From Ruminiclostridium papyrosolvens DSM 2782 (lineage in GTDB: Bacteria; Bacillota; Clostridia; Acetivibrionales; DSM-1351): 64,000 nt of DNA. Made by a program: the position numbers and the translations under genes. Under the pieces are notes generated by a model. It searched no databases, was not told where the DNA came from, and saw only the letters and a list, made by a program, of their open reading frames with translations. The stretch is from positions 2,163,001-2,227,000 of the forward strand of contig NZ_CP119677.1 in assembly GCF_029318685.1 (NCBI RefSeq), given 5' to 3'. The stretch's first letter is position 1; every line of letters begins with the position of its first letter. Below, piece by piece: positions 27,901 through 36,298 of this stretch.

Positions 27901-28543
27901 AAGGAACATATCCGAATACAGAGCTCAGATAAAGGCACTAGGCCCTGTTAACGTATCATCCATAGATGAATACATTAAGACAAAAGAACGTTTTGAATTC
28001 ATGTCTGTTCAGAAAAATGATATGGAGCAGGCCAAAGATAAGCTTCATAAAATCATACATGAGATGGTGCAGGTAATGAAAAAGCAGTTCGTTGAACAGT
28101 TTAAGCTTATTAATGAAAACTTTGGAATAGTGTATAAGGAACTGTTTGGAGGAGGAAAAGCCGAGCTTATAATTTCGGATGAGGACAATGTGCTTGAAAG
28201 CGGTATAGAGATTGAAGTTCAGCCCCCGGGAAAGAAACTCCAGAATATGATGCTATTATCGGGTGGAGAACGTGCATTTACTGCAATAGCGTTGTTGTTT
28301 GCAATACTCAGGCTGAAACCTACACCATTCTGCCTACTTGATGAGATAGAAGCAGCTTTGGATGACGCAAATGTATACAGGTTTGGAGAGTACCTGAAAA
28401 AGTATTCTCATAACACACAGTTTATAATGGTTACACATCGTAAAGGAACGATGGAGTCAGCCGATACCATGTATGGAGTAACCATGCAGGAGCATGGTGT
28501 ATCCAAGGTTGTTTCAATGAAAATGGGTGAATTGGCAAGTTAA
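24971..28543 (+). CDS. smc: Chromosome partition protein SMC
   Basis: A 1190-residue condensin ATPase that compacts and segregates chromosomes with ScpA/ScpB. Walker A GPNGSGKSN is at 31-39, then a long coiled coil, a hinge around residues 510-670 (ELGKGIHGTIAQLVEV to SGSMSGGS), a second coiled coil, then the signature LLSGGERAFTAIALLFAIL and Walker B FCLLDEIEAALDDANV. Length and order are normal. ATG 24971 follows GGGGTG, only about 55 bases after the IS200 right end, so the element may have replaced its original upstream context. Confidence 0.97.
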   Translation: MYLRKLEIQGFKSFADKISLDFHSGITAVVGPNGSGKSNIGDAVRWVLGEQSAKTLRGSKMEDVIFAGTEHRKPVGFAEVSLTIDNDDNYLPVSYSEVTITRRVYRSGESEYYINKTSCRLKDIHELFLDTGIGRDGYSIIGQGRVDEILSSKSEDRRLIFEEASGIMKYKVRKQDAERKLNLTEQNLVRINDIINELESQLEPLREQSEAAKKYLTLRENLKELEVNVYLNNIDKLKEKIKEYEIQFKDIRDNIEAEERRLRSITTQNQQKTELLKKLDEHITEARGKFYLIEANLEKNSSEVKLKNEKINSLNTNIVRIKEENSEISSKLELLNTEEKNRQKKIEYLNGQYSDFSKKLEKYQAELDGILSTLDESERQIEMLKSGIMDKLDIQSDKRTQINNIKNHIENLRKRQNSIGTEVYSLKLEKDKDNMKKEDLIESIRNTSILIKHSSEKINELNNEKTELKGTLSDLEKQHGNIRTDIQVKTSRHKMLKDMENSMEGYSRSVKEVMTACRQSPELGKGIHGTIAQLVEVDKKYETAIEMTLGSALQNIVTSSEDDAKKAIEFLKRNRVGRATFLPITSVKGKRLDDNTLRRLESCQGFCGVASDLVTSDSAYNGIVLNLLGRVVVTENLDSGISIARKFGYTFRIVTLEGDILSTSGSMSGGSNDHRSSGILSRSREISELENIIEGLKKDEIKYGAKINDVRQMLLEIDTEFNEYSNKLRDNELIKTRDENHLQMIEDNLRKTDAKIGMLINDKEKMAKQEQETLLEQQKYEVELEAIETDISETKAVIAEHQEKFKADQTVRDDLHQEITDFKISVNSITESIQSVTENLDRIKGEREALTRSHTRKQEEINKANNEIELLKQEINGLDNSTRSLQDEKTGKTLEIDRLVEEKKVLEEESTDFIEKLNTTNKTIHLLHEEYNRIDIKKAKAEAEMKSIQDRMWDEYELTYSNAVELKKEIENISEAQRNISEYRAQIKALGPVNVSSIDEYIKTKERFEFMSVQKNDMEQAKDKLHKIIHEMVQVMKKQFVEQFKLINENFGIVYKELFGGGKAELIISDEDNVLESGIEIEVQPPGKKLQNMMLLSGGERAFTAIALLFAILRLKPTPFCLLDEIEAALDDANVYRFGEYLKKYSHNTQFIMVTHRKGTMESADTMYGVTMQEHGVSKVVSMKMGELAS

Positions 28544-28628
28544 GCAAAAATAAAAACTTATTTTAAAAGACATTTATATAGTAAAGAGAGTACATTATAA
28601 TATAAAAAATATCTTACGGAGGCTGTAA

Positions 28629-29537
28629 ATGGGATTTTTTGACAAACTTAAAGAAGGACTTCAAAAAACACGTAAAAGCATAACTGAAAAAATAGACCAA
28701 GTACTTGTTTCTTTTGGAAAGGTTGACGAAGAACTCTTTGATGAACTTGAGGAGATTTTGATTACTTCTGACATTGGAATAGAAACAACAATGAAAGTTA
28801 TAGAAGATTTGAAAGAAAAAGTAAAAGATAGGAAGATAATTGACCCGAAAGATGTAAAAGGCCTGCTCAAGGAAACACTTAAAGAAATACTTGAAAAGGG
28901 CGGTAATGAAATGAATCTCAATACAAAACCGTCTGTTATTATAGTAATAGGAGTAAATGGAGTCGGTAAGACAACCTCTATAGGTAAAATTGCAAATTTG
29001 TATAAAAGTCAGGGTAAAAAAGTGCTGTTAGCAGCAGGAGATACCTTCAGAGCAGCAGCTATTGACCAACTGGAGGTCTGGGCACAAAGAGTGGGTACCG
29101 AGATAATAATGCAAAAGGAGGGTTCAGACCCGGCAGCTGTTATATTTGATGCTGTGCAGGCTGCTAAGTCCAGAAATGCAGACCTTTTGATATGCGATAC
29201 TGCAGGAAGGCTTCACACCAAAAAGAATCTTATGGAAGAACTTAAAAAGGTTTCAAGAGTACTTGAAAGGGAACTTCCGGGAGCAGACAGAGAAACGCTT
29301 CTGGTTCTTGACGCAACTACAGGTCAGAATGCCATTGCACAGGCAAAAACCTTCAGCGAAACCTCTGATATTACAGGTATAGTATTAACAAAATTGGATG
29401 GAACCGCCAAAGGAGGAATAGTTGTAGCCATTAAATCAGAGCTTGATATACCTGTAAAATTGATAGGCGTAGGAGAACAGCTGGATGACTTGCAGAAATT
29501 TGATGCAGGGGAGTTTATAGAAGCCTTGTTTTCATAA
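28629..29537 (+). CDS. ftsY: Signal recognition particle receptor FtsY
   Basis: A 302-residue SRP GTPase docking Ffh-ribosome complexes at the membrane. NG domain: GVNGVGKTTSIGKIA, DTFRAAAIDQL, DTAGRLHTK and TKLDGTAKGG. The acidic A domain is nearly absent, as in other clostridia. ACGGAGG precedes ATG 28629. Its partner gene ffh is in this window at 45.5 kb. Confidence 0.96.
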   Translation: MGFFDKLKEGLQKTRKSITEKIDQVLVSFGKVDEELFDELEEILITSDIGIETTMKVIEDLKEKVKDRKIIDPKDVKGLLKETLKEILEKGGNEMNLNTKPSVIIVIGVNGVGKTTSIGKIANLYKSQGKKVLLAAGDTFRAAAIDQLEVWAQRVGTEIIMQKEGSDPAAVIFDAVQAAKSRNADLLICDTAGRLHTKKNLMEELKKVSRVLERELPGADRETLLVLDATTGQNAIAQAKTFSETSDITGIVLTKLDGTAKGGIVVAIKSELDIPVKLIGVGEQLDDLQKFDAGEFIEALFS

Positions 29538-29564
29538 AATATGAATGTGAAGGGAGAAGAATAA

Positions 29565-32393
29565 ATGGAAGAAGTATACGATTACTACAAAGAAAAGGAA
29601 AAAATGCAAAAGAGTCACAAAGGCGGCAAGGGAAAAATTACTGCATTGATAGTTTTTGCATTAATAGTAGTTGCTGCAATAATAGGAAGTTCTATATACA
29701 TGGAATTGATTCAGCTAAAGGAATTAAATCCAAATGCTGATTACACTACCGTATTCACAAAAAACATTTTATACAAAACGGTATTCTTTATAATCAGTTT
29801 TGTATGCATTACTTTATTTGTATTTATTACAAATAAAATGATTAGGAGAAATCTAAAAAAGTACTTTACAAGCAATAACCTTGAGCAGAGGAAACTGATT
29901 AATGCTCCTGTTGCGTTGGTAATAGGTATATTGGGAGCGTTTCTCACTAAGGAGTTCTTTTTTAATAAAGCACTTCTGTTTCTAAATTCAGCAAATTTTG
30001 GTATAAAAGATCCTCAATTCGGACAGGATATTGGCTATTACATGTTTCAGAGACCATTTTATATGTCCCTGTTTAGTTTTATATCTAATTTGTGGCTATT
30101 CCTTGTATTTTACACAGCTGCATACTATTTGATTGTCCTGATGTCGGCGTTAAACGGCACTTTGTCGGGTAAAGATTTAAAGGACAAAACTATTTTAAGA
30201 CATAATCTCATAAATGTAGCAATTTTCTTTATACTAAAAACAGTTTCCTTCAAGTTTCAAAGGGAGTCACTGCTCTTTACAAATTTTACCAGTAAGGATA
30301 TAACAGGAACCGGCTATGTTGATACAAATATATGGATTAAATACTATACAATAGCTCCGGTAATTCTTCTTGTAATTGTTTTATTGGCAGGCTTCTTTAT
30401 GTGGAAGGGAAAGTTAAAAAAGTCAGCTTTTGTAATTGCAACTTTTCCTGTATTATTTATTTTACTTACTTTTGCTTCAACAATAATACAGAAAGCTATT
30501 GTAGGGCCAAATGAAATTGAATTTGAAGATAAATATCTAAAGAATAATATGACTGAAACCAGAGCGGCTTTTGGGCTGGATAAAATTCAACCCTACGATT
30601 TCAGTAAAATAGATGAACTGACTCCTGAAATAATAAACAATAACAGAAACACAGTGGACAATATACGTGTAGTTGACTATACACCTACTTTGAACAGCAA
30701 CAAACAGCTTCAGAGTAATACGAACTTCTACACCTTCCATAACGGAGACATTTTAAACTACACAGTAAACGGAAAAGAAATACCTGTACTGATTTCTGCC
30801 AGAGAAATAAACTCAAATTATCTCAGTAATCAGAACTTTGTAAATAAAACCTTCAAATATACACACGGTTACGGTGTTGTTGCAAATCCAATAAACAAAT
30901 TGACAGCACAGGGGCAGGTAGATTTTTTGATAAGCGGACTTAAAATGGATACTGTTGACAAAGTAAACCTGAAAGTTACACAACCAAGAATTTATTACGG
31001 TCAGCTAACCAACAACTATGTAATAGTAAACCCAAAGAGTGCCGGAAAGCTTTCAGAAATAGACTATGACGGAACAGCGGTCAGTTATTTTGATGAGCAA
31101 GGAGACAAGTACAACAAAATAAAAATGAACTTTTTAAACAGGGTACTTTTTGCACTTAAATATGCGGATACTAACCTTTTGGTCTCAAGCAATATATCAT
31201 CTGACTCTAAAATTCTACTTAACAGAAATGTTGTAGAGAGAGCTCAGAAGGGAATACCATTTTTAAAAGTTGATACCGACCCTGCACTGAACATAACTGC
31301 TGACGGAAAGCTTGTATGGGTTCTGGATGCGTATAGCGTATCCGACAACTATCCGTACTCACAGTATTATTATGCGCAATCAGATGACAGCGACCTTCAA
31401 GGACTCAACGGTATCAATTATATAAGAAACTCCGTAAAGGTAACTGTTGATGCTTATGACGGCACAGTGAAGTACTACGTTATAGATAAGGAAGACCCTA
31501 TAATAAAAGCTTATCAAAGTGTATATCCGGGACTTTTTGCAAAAGAAGCATTTCCTGCGGATCTTGCATCCCACGTAAGGTATCCTGAAACACTTTTCAA
31601 GCTTCAAACCGAAGTACTCAAAAAATACCATTTAGACCCTAAAAAGGAAGAAAATATATCAACCTTCTATACGGGACAGGACGAATGGAGTATTGCAAAA
31701 TATCCTGATACAAAAAACGAAGGCGGTGCTAGGGATATTGATGCATACTACAATATGGTAAAACTGCCCGGAGATATCGGCAAAAATGAAGAACTCATTC
31801 TTATGAGGCCTTTCACTCCTTCAGGAGAGAAGCACAACATGGTATCGTGGCTGGCAGTTCGCAATGATATAGAAAATTACGGGAAAATGATACTGTTTAA
31901 CTTCCCTAAAAATACTAATATTCTTGGCCCTGATCAGTTTGAGGTAAATATAAATCAAATTAGTGAAATATCTGAGGATATGACACTTTGGGGTCAGGGT
32001 GGTTCAAGGGTGTTCAAGGGAAGCCTTCTCGTAATACCTATAGAAAACAGCATTTTGTATGTAGAACCAATATATATACAGGCAAACAGTGCTTCATCCA
32101 TTCCACAGGTTAAAAGGGTAGTAGTGGGATACCAACAGGGAGCAGATTTTAAACACGGAATAGGGGATAACCTTGAAAGTGCACTAAACAATCTTTTCGG
32201 GGGTAATGGAAAACCTGCAGATGGAAAACCTACTACTAATAACCAAGGTCAGCAAGGCAATACAACAGCACCTTCAACTGATGCATCACAAAGTGTAGAC
32301 AAACAAAAACTGGATGAATTACAGCAAAAATTGGATCAGCTTATGAAACAATCTCAAGAGATAAATGATCTTTTAAAAACTCTTAGAAAGTAA
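29565..32393 (+). CDS. UPF0182 family membrane protein
   Basis: 942 residues with about seven membrane segments in the first 320 (one near 25-45, then 70-90, 115-135 and further), followed by a large extracytoplasmic domain. A Gln/Thr/Pro-rich linker near residue 890 and a C-terminal coiled coil (DELQQKLDQLMKQSQEINDLLKTL) end it. The family is widespread in Firmicutes and Actinobacteria and its function is unknown. It starts 27 bases after ftsY, after AAGGGAGAAG, suggesting one transcript. Confidence 0.88.
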   Translation: MEEVYDYYKEKEKMQKSHKGGKGKITALIVFALIVVAAIIGSSIYMELIQLKELNPNADYTTVFTKNILYKTVFFIISFVCITLFVFITNKMIRRNLKKYFTSNNLEQRKLINAPVALVIGILGAFLTKEFFFNKALLFLNSANFGIKDPQFGQDIGYYMFQRPFYMSLFSFISNLWLFLVFYTAAYYLIVLMSALNGTLSGKDLKDKTILRHNLINVAIFFILKTVSFKFQRESLLFTNFTSKDITGTGYVDTNIWIKYYTIAPVILLVIVLLAGFFMWKGKLKKSAFVIATFPVLFILLTFASTIIQKAIVGPNEIEFEDKYLKNNMTETRAAFGLDKIQPYDFSKIDELTPEIINNNRNTVDNIRVVDYTPTLNSNKQLQSNTNFYTFHNGDILNYTVNGKEIPVLISAREINSNYLSNQNFVNKTFKYTHGYGVVANPINKLTAQGQVDFLISGLKMDTVDKVNLKVTQPRIYYGQLTNNYVIVNPKSAGKLSEIDYDGTAVSYFDEQGDKYNKIKMNFLNRVLFALKYADTNLLVSSNISSDSKILLNRNVVERAQKGIPFLKVDTDPALNITADGKLVWVLDAYSVSDNYPYSQYYYAQSDDSDLQGLNGINYIRNSVKVTVDAYDGTVKYYVIDKEDPIIKAYQSVYPGLFAKEAFPADLASHVRYPETLFKLQTEVLKKYHLDPKKEENISTFYTGQDEWSIAKYPDTKNEGGARDIDAYYNMVKLPGDIGKNEELILMRPFTPSGEKHNMVSWLAVRNDIENYGKMILFNFPKNTNILGPDQFEVNINQISEISEDMTLWGQGGSRVFKGSLLVIPIENSILYVEPIYIQANSASSIPQVKRVVVGYQQGADFKHGIGDNLESALNNLFGGNGKPADGKPTTNNQGQQGNTTAPSTDASQSVDKQKLDELQQKLDQLMKQSQEINDLLKTLRK

Positions 32394-32408
32394 TATTTGT
32401 TAAATGGT

Positions 32409-32451
32409 TTGGGAATAGCTTCCTTAAATGGAGCTATTCCCATTTTTATTG
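32409..32451 (+). terminator. Terminator after the UPF0182 gene
   Basis: The stem tgggaatagct/agctattccca is followed by TTTTTATT; it ends the ftsY transcript. Confidence 0.85.
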
Positions 32452-32461
32452 TAGAAAAATG

Positions 32462-32489
32462 TTGCTAAATTATAAAAAATGTATATAAT
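32462..32489 (+). promoter_or_regulatory. Promoter of the KimA-like gene
   Basis: TTGCTA (32462-32467), 16 bases and TATAAT (32484-32489). A leader of about 150 bases follows with one hairpin (ttgccata/tgtggcaa) near 32570-32600 but no recognisable c-di-AMP riboswitch. Confidence 0.6.
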
Positions 32490-32646
32490 ACTATCTTATG
32501 CAGCAGGATATTATTTATTAAATTTGCTATTGAAAATTAGTTAGAAAAGTATTAGAATACAATAAGCGTTTTGCCATAATATTCCTTGTGGCAAATGCAG
32601 CAATGTAAATAATAAAACTAAATAACTTAAAAATGGTGAGGCATTT

Positions 32647-34527
32647 ATGTTTAAGAAGGTAAGAAGAATATTGGTCGGCAAACCGTTAAAGAACGAAGCA
32701 TTGCAGGATCAAAAAATGGGAGTTCTCTGGGGGCTTCCGATTTTGTCCAGTGATGCTATTTCTTCGGTAGCCTATGCAGGTCAGGAAGTTTTGATGGTTT
32801 TGATACCTGCGGTGGGTATGTTGGCTTTTAGACAGTTGTCGTATATATCTATTGCAATTATATGTCTGCTTATGATATTGATGTTGTCATACAGACAGGT
32901 TATTGACAGTTATCCAAATGGCGGCGGCGCGTATGTTGTTGCAAAGGAGAATCTCGGAATTCTTGCAGGAGTTACAGCAGGGGCTGCCTTGTCTGTTGAC
33001 TATGTAATGACTGTAGCGGTAAGTATTTCATCCGGAGTTGAGCAGTTTACAACGGCTTTTAAGGGCTTTAAGCCGTACTCGGTTGTCATAGCAGTTGCTA
33101 TGGTAATTTTGCTTATGATAGGTAATTTAAGAGGAATAAGAGAGTCTTCAAGAGTTTTTGGTATTCCTGCTTATGCATTTATAATCGGTATGGTTGTTAT
33201 GATAGCTGCCGGTTTTGCAAAGGTGGCCGGAGGATATGTTCCTCCACCGGCTGCGGATATGCCTGACGTTGTGAAACCTTTGACCTTAATGTTAGTGCTG
33301 ACTGCTTTCTCAAATGGTTGTGCCGCTGTTACGGGTGTCGAGGCAGTAAGTAATGCAGTACCAAACTTCAAGAACCCAAGTACAAAGTATGCTAAAAGAG
33401 TTCTGTTTCTTTTGTCCATGGTTATTCTTGTTTTGTTCGGCGGAAGTTCTATAATAGCAAACATATACCATGTTAATCCATCTCATGGAAATGCTATGCT
33501 TGTAATGATAGCCGGTGAAATTTTCCATAATACCAAGTTTGATTTTATGTTCTATTATATAACTGCTACTACATTTATCATACTTGTTCTTGCAGCCAAC
33601 ACGGCTTATTCGGGGTTCCCAATGCTGATATCAATTATGGCAAAAGACGGATATGCTCCAAGACAGCTAAGTATGAGAGGTGACAGACTCAGTTATGACA
33701 ACGGAATAATTCTGTTGTCAGTACTTGCAAGTGTCTTAATGGTTGTATTTAAGGCAGATGTTTCAAAATTGATAGGACTTTATGCAATAGGTGTATTTAT
33801 CTCCTTTACACTGTCTCAGACCGGTATGTTTATAAAGTGGAAGAGGAGCAAAGAAAAGGGCTGGAAGCACAAAGCTATAATTAACGGGACAGGAGCAATT
33901 GTATCAGGTATTGTTGTTATAATCATTGCCTTTACTAAGTTCAGGGAAGGTGCATGGCTGGTTGTAATACTTATACCAATACTTATTTTGTTAATATTCA
34001 AGGTAAAGAAGCACTATGAAGCTGTTATGAGACAGTTAAGGCTCAAGCCTGAAGAAATCGCTAACTTTGATATAAATAAGGCTGTTTACAGAAACAGAGT
34101 TATTGTCCCAATAGAAAGTATTAACAGGTCAAGCCTGAGAGCACTTAGGTATGCAAGAACAATATCTGACAATATAACTGCTTTTAGTGTGGTCATTGAT
34201 GAAGCAGATGCAAAAAAAATAAAAGAAAAATATAAAGCATTGAATATGGATATTCCTATAGTTGTCAAGTATTCGCCTTTTAGAAAAGTTGTTGACCCGA
34301 TGCTTAAATTCATTGAGTCGGCTGAGTACGACTATCAGAACGGTGATATGATAACTGTTATACTTCCGCAATTCGCTGTTAAGAAATGGTGGCATAGATT
34401 CCTTCACAACAATACCAGATATTATGTTGAAAAGGAACTTTTAAAGCATAAACATATAGTTGTATCAGTTATGCCTTTACAATTAAGGGACGATGATTTT
34501 GTTCTTAACAGTCGTAAATATGATTGA
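32647..34527 (+). CDS. KimA-like potassium/APC family transporter
   Basis: A 626-residue APC-superfamily protein with about 12 membrane helices (residues 25-460) and a cytoplasmic C-terminal domain of the universal-stress type. The text resembles B. subtilis KimA (formerly YdaO) throughout: GKPLKNEALQDQKM, LSSDAISSVAYAGQE, YPNGGGAYVVAKENLG, VDYVMTVAVSISSGVEQ and TGVEAVSNAVPNFKNPS. KimA is a high-affinity K+/H+ symporter inhibited by c-di-AMP. That substrate is inferred from similarity only. Confidence 0.85.
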   Translation: MFKKVRRILVGKPLKNEALQDQKMGVLWGLPILSSDAISSVAYAGQEVLMVLIPAVGMLAFRQLSYISIAIICLLMILMLSYRQVIDSYPNGGGAYVVAKENLGILAGVTAGAALSVDYVMTVAVSISSGVEQFTTAFKGFKPYSVVIAVAMVILLMIGNLRGIRESSRVFGIPAYAFIIGMVVMIAAGFAKVAGGYVPPPAADMPDVVKPLTLMLVLTAFSNGCAAVTGVEAVSNAVPNFKNPSTKYAKRVLFLLSMVILVLFGGSSIIANIYHVNPSHGNAMLVMIAGEIFHNTKFDFMFYYITATTFIILVLAANTAYSGFPMLISIMAKDGYAPRQLSMRGDRLSYDNGIILLSVLASVLMVVFKADVSKLIGLYAIGVFISFTLSQTGMFIKWKRSKEKGWKHKAIINGTGAIVSGIVVIIIAFTKFREGAWLVVILIPILILLIFKVKKHYEAVMRQLRLKPEEIANFDINKAVYRNRVIVPIESINRSSLRALRYARTISDNITAFSVVIDEADAKKIKEKYKALNMDIPIVVKYSPFRKVVDPMLKFIESAEYDYQNGDMITVILPQFAVKKWWHRFLHNNTRYYVEKELLKHKHIVVSVMPLQLRDDDFVLNSRKYD

Positions 34528-34580
34528 TTAGCATGTTATAGAGAAATAAATAATATCATTATATAAATGAGGCGTGTTAA

Positions 34581-35558
34581 ATGAAATATACTATTGGTAT
34601 TGAATTGGGAGTCAAAAATATAGTTGCAGGTATACTTGACAAAAATGGTAAATTAATTCGCAGAGATACTGTGCCCACGAATAAAGACAGAGAGTTTCAG
34701 GAAATAATTAAGGATGTTTGTACATTAATCAAAAAAATAGCTGAAGATGAAGATATTGAAATAAAAAATATCAAATATATAGGAGTAGGATGTCCCGGAG
34801 TGACCGATAATAAGAGCGGCATTGTTATAAAAAACTACTCCCTGAATTTCACGAATGCTCACATCAGAAATGAGATTCAGAAGCACATAAATCTCCCTGT
34901 CTTTGTTGAAAATGATGCAAACTGTGTAGCTATAGCCGAATATCTGCTTGGTGCCGCATACGGTACTGAAAGTTCACTTATTATAAAAGTAGGAGTGGGC
35001 ATAGGCGGAGGAATTATTATTGACGGAAGTATATATAACGGATTTAACTTCGGTGGGACAGAGTTCGGCCATATGGTTATAGAGTATAATGGAAGGCAAT
35101 GCAGCTGTGGTAGAAAAGGTTGTTGGGAGCAGTATGTATCGGGGTCTTCTCTTATTAATCAAACCAAACAACTGGCAGCAGATAATCCGGATTCCATTTT
35201 AGGAAAAATGGTTATGAATAATGTTGCACAGATAACTGAATTAACAGTATTTGAAGCTGCGAAGGCCGGTGATGAAATGGCCAAAAAGCTTTGCTCTGAG
35301 TTCATTGAGTATTTTGCTGAAGGCTTAACAAACATTGTAAATATATTAATGCCTGAAGTTGTAATAATTGCAGGGCCTATAAGTAAATTGGGAAATACTA
35401 TTGTAAACCCGTTAGTCGAGCTTTTAAAAGATAGAATATATTCCAAAGAACTTAATCTTCCGGAATTTAAAATGGCTGAGATGGGTAATGCGGGTATTGT
35501 AGTAGGTGCGGCTATGTTAGGGTCTTTTAAGGACGAAAAACTTGATGACTTAGTATAA
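34581..35558 (+). CDS. ROK family sugar kinase (glucokinase-like)
   Basis: 325 residues. It has an N-terminal phosphate-binding GIELGVKNIVAGI, the FVENDANCVAIAEYLLGAAYG catalytic segment, GVGIGGGIIIDG, the EFGHM motif and the ROK zinc motif CSCGRKGCWEQY. These fit a glucose or N-acyl-hexosamine kinase; glucose is most likely in a cellulolytic clostridium, but the sequence does not decide. The start is ATG 34581 after GAGGCG. It sits 4 codons from the YdbC gene, likely co-transcribed. Confidence 0.85.
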   Translation: MKYTIGIELGVKNIVAGILDKNGKLIRRDTVPTNKDREFQEIIKDVCTLIKKIAEDEDIEIKNIKYIGVGCPGVTDNKSGIVIKNYSLNFTNAHIRNEIQKHINLPVFVENDANCVAIAEYLLGAAYGTESSLIIKVGVGIGGGIIIDGSIYNGFNFGGTEFGHMVIEYNGRQCSCGRKGCWEQYVSGSSLINQTKQLAADNPDSILGKMVMNNVAQITELTVFEAAKAGDEMAKKLCSEFIEYFAEGLTNIVNILMPEVVIIAGPISKLGNTIVNPLVELLKDRIYSKELNLPEFKMAEMGNAGIVVGAAMLGSFKDEKLDDLV

Positions 35559-35579
35559 AATTTGGGAGGATTGTTATTT

Positions 35580-35801
35580 ATGGCTGAAATAAAGTTTGAA
35601 ATAACCGAAAATATTGGTACCTTATCAGAGTCCGGCAAAGGCTGGTACAAGGAATTTAATTTGGTCAGCTGGAATGATAGAGACCCAAAGTATGATATCA
35701 GGGATTGGTCTCCGGAGCACGAAAAGATGGGGAAGGGTGTTACACTCACAAGAGAAGAAGTGGTAGAACTGAAGAAACTTTTAAACAGCTTGGACATATA
35801 G
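35580..35801 (+). CDS. YdbC/PC4-like single-stranded nucleic-acid binding protein
   Basis: 73 residues: KFEITENIGTLSESGKGWYKEFNLVSWNDRDPKYDIRDW (given in part) is the YdbC fold related to eukaryotic PC4, which binds ssDNA. TGGGAGGA precedes ATG 35580; the longer in-frame TTG start at 35562 covers the ribosome-binding site. The role in the cell is unknown. Confidence 0.88.
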   Translation: MAEIKFEITENIGTLSESGKGWYKEFNLVSWNDRDPKYDIRDWSPEHEKMGKGVTLTREEVVELKKLLNSLDI

Positions 35802-35842
35802 AAGTTGGGAAATAATAGAGCAAATAAAAGCATAATAACTCG

Positions 35843-35870
35843 TAAAAACCTATTTTAAGTAGGTTTTTGT
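35843..35870 (+). terminator. Terminator after ydbC
   Basis: aaaacctattttaagtaggttttt forms an 8 to 9 base stem with a T5 tail, about 40 bases after the YdbC stop. Confidence 0.8.
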
Positions 35871-36034
35871 ATGCTAGATTTTTATTGCATATAGGTTATT
35901 ATGCTATTTTATTTGCTATTTTTTGCCTGCAATATTATATAGTAAAAAATCAAAACAAAAAACGATATAGGCAGAAAATAAATCTTAATTAAAGCATACA
36001 GGCTTACATTTAGATACATCAAAATAATAACTTG

Positions 36035-36066
36035 TTGACACAATATCTTGAGAGTGATAGTATAAT
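36035..36066 (+). promoter_or_regulatory. Promoter of nrdDG
   Basis: TTGACA is at 36035-36040. The -10 is either TAGTAT at 36058-36063 (17-base spacer) or TATAAT at 36061-36066 (20-base spacer). It overlaps NrdR-like box 1. Confidence 0.6.
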
Positions 36067-36083
36067 TGCACAACATATTGTTG
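36038..36083 (+). promoter_or_regulatory. Tandem NrdR boxes (predicted)
   Basis: Two copies of the 10-base core CwAtATaTwG: CAATATCTTG at 36041-36050 and CAACATATTG at 36071-36080. Each has one mismatch and they lie 30 bases apart, about three helical turns. NrdR binds such pairs at ribonucleotide reductase promoters and represses when dATP is high. Box 1 covers the -35/spacer and box 2 lies past the -10. Confidence 0.7.
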
Positions 36084-36298
36084 TGGGAGATGAATACAAT
36101 ACATATTCAAAACATAAAATAAATAAGGTACAACAGCATAAACAAGATGTCCCAAGCTACTGCGATGTTGCTTGTGGTCGTATTTATTGTGCAATTTCCT
36201 CTGCACATTTTTATTTGTGCGCATATTTTGCTTTTTGGCAAAAGGAAAAATAATTACTATACTGCAAAAGAAAAAAATTGAGAAGGGTGGCTAGCCAC
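36084..36298 (+). promoter_or_regulatory. nrdD leader region, about 215 bases
   Basis: A stretch with no believable gene. It has a hairpin tgtgca/tgcaca (36188-36207) followed by TTTTTA, which looks like an attenuator, and ttttgc/gcaaaa at about 36227-36243. No named riboswitch was recognised. Confidence 0.4.

Noticed and set aside
32490-32646. Possible c-di-AMP riboswitch before the KimA-like gene
   Set aside because: I saw only one simple hairpin and none of the conserved GC-rich elements.
36032-36253. Plus-strand frame of 73 codons before nrdD
   Set aside because: It covers the nrdD promoter, the NrdR-like boxes and the leader; no ribosome-binding site and odd composition.
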